From CAILUG01 sp903844415 (GTDB taxonomy: Bacteria > Pseudomonadota > Gammaproteobacteria > Pseudomonadales > Pseudohongiellaceae): a stretch of DNA of 64,000 nucleotides. Each line of letters starts with the position of its first letter. Position 1 is the stretch's first letter. Where the stretch lies: positions 62,001 to 126,000 of the forward strand of contig CANJTS010000009.1 of NCBI GenBank assembly GCA_947477655.1, read 5' to 3'. Position numbers and translations under genes: made by a program. The notes under the pieces were generated by a model. The model was not told where the DNA came from and did not search any database. It saw only the letters and a program-made list of their open reading frames with translations. Shown one piece after another: positions 61,537-64,000 of this stretch.

Positions 61537-62463
61537 ATGAAAACGATCAACCGTAGAAACTTTTTGAAAACTGGCCTGAGAGCGATCGCCGCAACGGTAA
61601 CCTTGCCACTGTTGGGAGGTCTCGCAGGCTGCTTTCAACAACGACTGGTAATAGAAGCACTAGGTGACCGGTTACAGCTTATCAAGGGTGCGCCCGGCAA
61701 TTTGCTGGCGCTGACCACGCCCGACGGCATCCTGCTCGTTGACAGTGGTGCAGTAGAGTTGGCCAATGCCGTTCAAACCGCTCTCGCTGGCAAGCGAGTT
61801 CACACCCTGTTCAACACCCATCATCACGCAGACCAAACCGGCGGCAACACCTTGTTCGGTGAAGCAGGCGCGATTATCCACGCCCATGTCATCACCCGCC
61901 AATGGTTGTCGTCTGATTATTACGTGCCAGCCGAAGATCGTTGGGTAAGTGCGCTACCAGTAGCGGCCCGTCCAACCGAAACTTTTCGCCAAAAAGGAGA
62001 GCTTACTTCTGGTGCTGAAAATATTGAGTTTGGTTACCTGCTTGAGGCACACACCCGGGGTGACAGTTATGTGTTTTTTCGCGACTCCAATGTGCTAGCG
62101 GTTGGTGATGTGGCCTCGCCTTTGCTAGATCCATCACATGATTGGTATGCGGGCGGCTGGTTAGGTGGACGGGTAGACGCCTTAGACGATTTATTGGAAC
62201 TCGCCAATGAGCAGACCCTCATTGTGCCAGCCTACGGGCCGGTGATGACTCGTGCCCAACTGCAACTCGAACGTGACATGATGTTGCATCTGTATCAACG
62301 CACCACAGACCTGACCGACCAAGGAAACAGTGCGCAAGACATGCTCGATGCAGGAGTGTTGAACGAAGTAGATCGTAAGTTTGCTGACCCCTATCGTTTC
62401 CTTTACGACATCGCTAAAGGTCATTGGGCGCATTACACTAATTTTGGAGGCAACATTGTCTAA
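61537..62463 (+). CDS. Tat-exported metallo-beta-lactamase-fold lipoprotein
   Basis: 308 aa. The N-terminus has a twin-arginine motif (NRRNFLKTG) and a lipobox LAGC with Cys32. The MBL domain shows DGILLVDSG near 63-71 and THHHADQTGG near 94-103. The usual H-x-H-x-D-H motif is present except that its last residue is Gln100 in place of His. Later ligands may be His in EAHTRGD and Asp in AVGDVASP. It probably hydrolyses a periplasmic ester, thioester or lactone, or acts in quinoprotein-linked export clusters where similar proteins occur. It is cotranscribed with neighbours (26 bases after DUF1552, 1 base before the ankyrin gene). Confidence 0.85.
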   Translation: MKTINRRNFLKTGLRAIAATVTLPLLGGLAGCFQQRLVIEALGDRLQLIKGAPGNLLALTTPDGILLVDSGAVELANAVQTALAGKRVHTLFNTHHHADQTGGNTLFGEAGAIIHAHVITRQWLSSDYYVPAEDRWVSALPVAARPTETFRQKGELTSGAENIEFGYLLEAHTRGDSYVFFRDSNVLAVGDVASPLLDPSHDWYAGGWLGGRVDALDDLLELANEQTLIVPAYGPVMTRAQLQLERDMMLHLYQRTTDLTDQGNSAQDMLDAGVLNEVDRKFADPYRFLYDIAKGHWAHYTNFGGNIV

Positions 62464-62464
62464 C

Positions 62465-64000
62465 ATGGCCATTAGTACACGCACACAACCTATAAAAAAA
62501 CAGGCCACCACTGCACTCTTTGCATTGGCGTTGTTGTCATTAACGTTACATTCAAGCGTAGTGTCGGCGCAGGAATCACTGGTTGATCTCGTGCGCGCAG
62601 GCAATCGCGAAGCAGTGTTAGCCGCTATAACCTCCCCCGATGTTGATGTAAATGTGGCCGAACCCGATGGTTCCACCGCATTACACTGGGCTACCTACAC
62701 AGTGGATTATGAGCTGGTGCGTGCCCTGTTGGATGCGGGTGCGCTTGCCAACATTACTAATAGCTATGGTTCTTCCCCGCTTACCGAGGCCATCAAGTTG
62801 AGTAATGTCGAGCTGGTGCAGATGTTGCTCGACAATGGTGCTGATGCCAATTCACCTAATCAGGATAATCAAACCGCGCTCATGCTGGCCTCGACAGTTG
62901 GCTCGCTGGAAATTGCCAAGTTGCTGATTGAGCACGGTGCAAAAGTCAACGAAGTAGAAAACTTCCGTGGCCAAACCGCGCTTATGTGGGCTGCTGCTGG
63001 GAACTATCCCGATATTGTCGATCTGCTGATAACACACTCTGCAGAAGTAAGTTTACGTGCGTCGCATGATGACTGGCAGCGGCAAATGACCTCTGAACCA
63101 CGTGCCCAGTTCCGCCAGACCGGTGGCCTTACCGCGCTGCTTTATGCCACGCGTTCGGGCTGCTACCGCTGTGCGGTCGCCATCGTCGAAGCAGGAGCGG
63201 ATATTAATCAGCCCAACCCAGACGGCATCACCCCGCTAATCAATGCACTCGACAATAGAAGCTTCGATATTGCAATGTACCTGCTTGACCAAGGCGCGAA
63301 AGCGGATACCTGGGACATGAGTGGCCGTACACCGCTCTACGTTGCGGTCGACATGAACTCCTTCGCGCCTCGTGGCGGCGGCTTTGGTGCTGCAGTAGTG
63401 CCGCGTGCTCCAAGCAAAGTCAACGCGATGGAGGTCGTTACGCGTTTGCTAGACATGGGCGCCGATGCTAACCACGAGCTCACCCGGATGCGTCCCAATG
63501 GACCCGGTAGGGGCCGCTTCGCCGACTACATGGTGCGCGGCGGCACCGGGCCCTTAATGATTGCGACACTCAGTTATGACAATGTAGCGATCCGAACACT
63601 GCTGGCGCACGGTGCGGAAGTAGATCTCCCCAATGTGTTCCAGATTACACCGCTAATGGCGGCTGCAGGAATGACCGGCAATGGACGCGGTGGTGCTGGC
63701 CCGCAGGATGGCGATGTCCAGGCTCGAGCAATTGAAACCATCGATGTGCTGTTAGACGCTGGCGCCGACATCAACGCCCGAGTTACTGACAGCCACACTT
63801 ACACAGCCACTCTTGATGCCTATATTCAAGGCCGCGACCAAGAAGGGAGAACAGCTCTCTTTTCTGCAGCCGAACTAGGCTGGGATCGTGTAGTTCAACA
63901 TCTGCTCGACCGCGGCGCTGATGCTTCCATCCGTGATGCAGCAGGACAAAGTGTTCTTGATGCCGCTATGGCGCCAGCCAGAGCCGGGCCTGGTGCTGGT
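62465..64000 (+). CDS. Exported ankyrin-repeat protein (partial, runs off window)
   Basis: ATG 62465 opens a frame that stays open for 512 codons to the window end. A signal peptide (hydrophobic ATTALFALALLSLTLHSSVVSA, cleavage near SAQES) is followed by VDLVRAGNREAVLAAI and repeated ankyrin units, for example DGSTALHWATYTVDYELVRALLDAGALAN, NQTALMLASTVGSLEIAKLLIEHGAKVN and GITPLINALDNRSFDIAMYLLDQGAK. At least ten units are visible, with Gly-rich insertions (RGGGFG, NGRGGAGPQ) between some. It starts 1 base after the MBL gene. Exported ankyrin proteins often accompany DUF1592/DUF1552 clusters and may act as a scaffold for them. Confidence 0.88.
   Translation, partial: MAISTRTQPIKKQATTALFALALLSLTLHSSVVSAQESLVDLVRAGNREAVLAAITSPDVDVNVAEPDGSTALHWATYTVDYELVRALLDAGALANITNSYGSSPLTEAIKLSNVELVQMLLDNGADANSPNQDNQTALMLASTVGSLEIAKLLIEHGAKVNEVENFRGQTALMWAAAGNYPDIVDLLITHSAEVSLRASHDDWQRQMTSEPRAQFRQTGGLTALLYATRSGCYRCAVAIVEAGADINQPNPDGITPLINALDNRSFDIAMYLLDQGAKADTWDMSGRTPLYVAVDMNSFAPRGGGFGAAVVPRAPSKVNAMEVVTRLLDMGADANHELTRMRPNGPGRGRFADYMVRGGTGPLMIATLSYDNVAIRTLLAHGAEVDLPNVFQITPLMAAAGMTGNGRGGAGPQDGDVQARAIETIDVLLDAGADINARVTDSHTYTATLDAYIQGRDQEGRTALFSAAELGWDRVVQHLLDRGADASIRDAAGQSVLDAAMAPARAGPGAG

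Overview
The window is a chromosomal segment of a gammaproteobacterium, most like the Pseudomonadales/Cellvibrionales side of the class. The evidence is a fused nuoCD gene, the block lolCDE - comEC - exbBD - msbA - lpxK - ycaR - kdsB - LMW phosphatase - murB (close to the order known in Pseudomonas), and uvrC - pgsA followed by the tRNA trio Gly-GCC, Cys-GCA, Leu-TAA (as in E. coli uvrC-pgsA-glyW-cysT-leuZ). The genus cannot be fixed by eye. The large OAR-type TonB receptor and the DUF1592/DUF1552 secreted cluster suggest a free-living, probably aquatic heterotroph.

Layout. Positions 1-13785 hold the respiratory complex I operon from the tail of nuoB through nuoN, tightly packed and all on the plus strand. 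Convergent to it, 13905-19339 (minus) holds an LtaS/MdoB-like membrane sulfatase-fold protein and a very large TonB-dependent receptor with a clear terminator. Positions 19734-22204 hold a periplasmic protein, a methyltransferase and a solitary serine-recombinase-fold protein that lacks one canonical arginine. Positions 22292-25500 hold lolCDE (lipoprotein sorting), followed by two small secreted proteins (25589-26844). Positions 27134-37856 hold comEC, exbB, exbD, msbA, lpxK, ycaR, kdsB, a tyrosine phosphatase, murB and uvrC, that is envelope biogenesis plus DNA uptake and repair. pgsA and three tRNA genes follow, up to 39170.

The accessory region is an integrated element of about 18 kb, 39111-57190. 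Its boundary is a 61-bp direct repeat: the 3' part of tRNA-Leu(TAA) is repeated exactly at 57130-57190. Inside, from left to right, are a tyrosine integrase, several small unknown genes including a putative DNA-binding protein, an archaeo-eukaryotic-type primase-polymerase and an SF3-like primase-helicase as in phage satellites and replicating islands, a repeat-rich non-coding stretch that looks like an origin, an HGGxSTG protein, a YecR-like/SHOCT lipoprotein, and a complete type I-G (formerly I-U) CRISPR-Cas locus: cas3-HD, csx17 (cas8), csb1 (cas7), csb2 (cas5-6), a cas4-cas1 fusion and cas2. A 10-repeat/9-spacer CRISPR array lies against the right end. Matching 18-bp double sites (two TGGGACA-like boxes 11 bp apart) lie near both ends and are candidate integrase arm sites. 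The cas4-cas1 gene carries a one-base frameshift in a run of six G, so interference genes look intact but adaptation may be broken, switchable or mis-sequenced.

Right of the island the chromosome resumes with a secreted cluster: a DUF1592-type cytochrome-like protein, a DUF1552 protein, a Tat-exported metallo-beta-lactamase-fold lipoprotein and a long exported ankyrin-repeat protein that runs off the end of the window.
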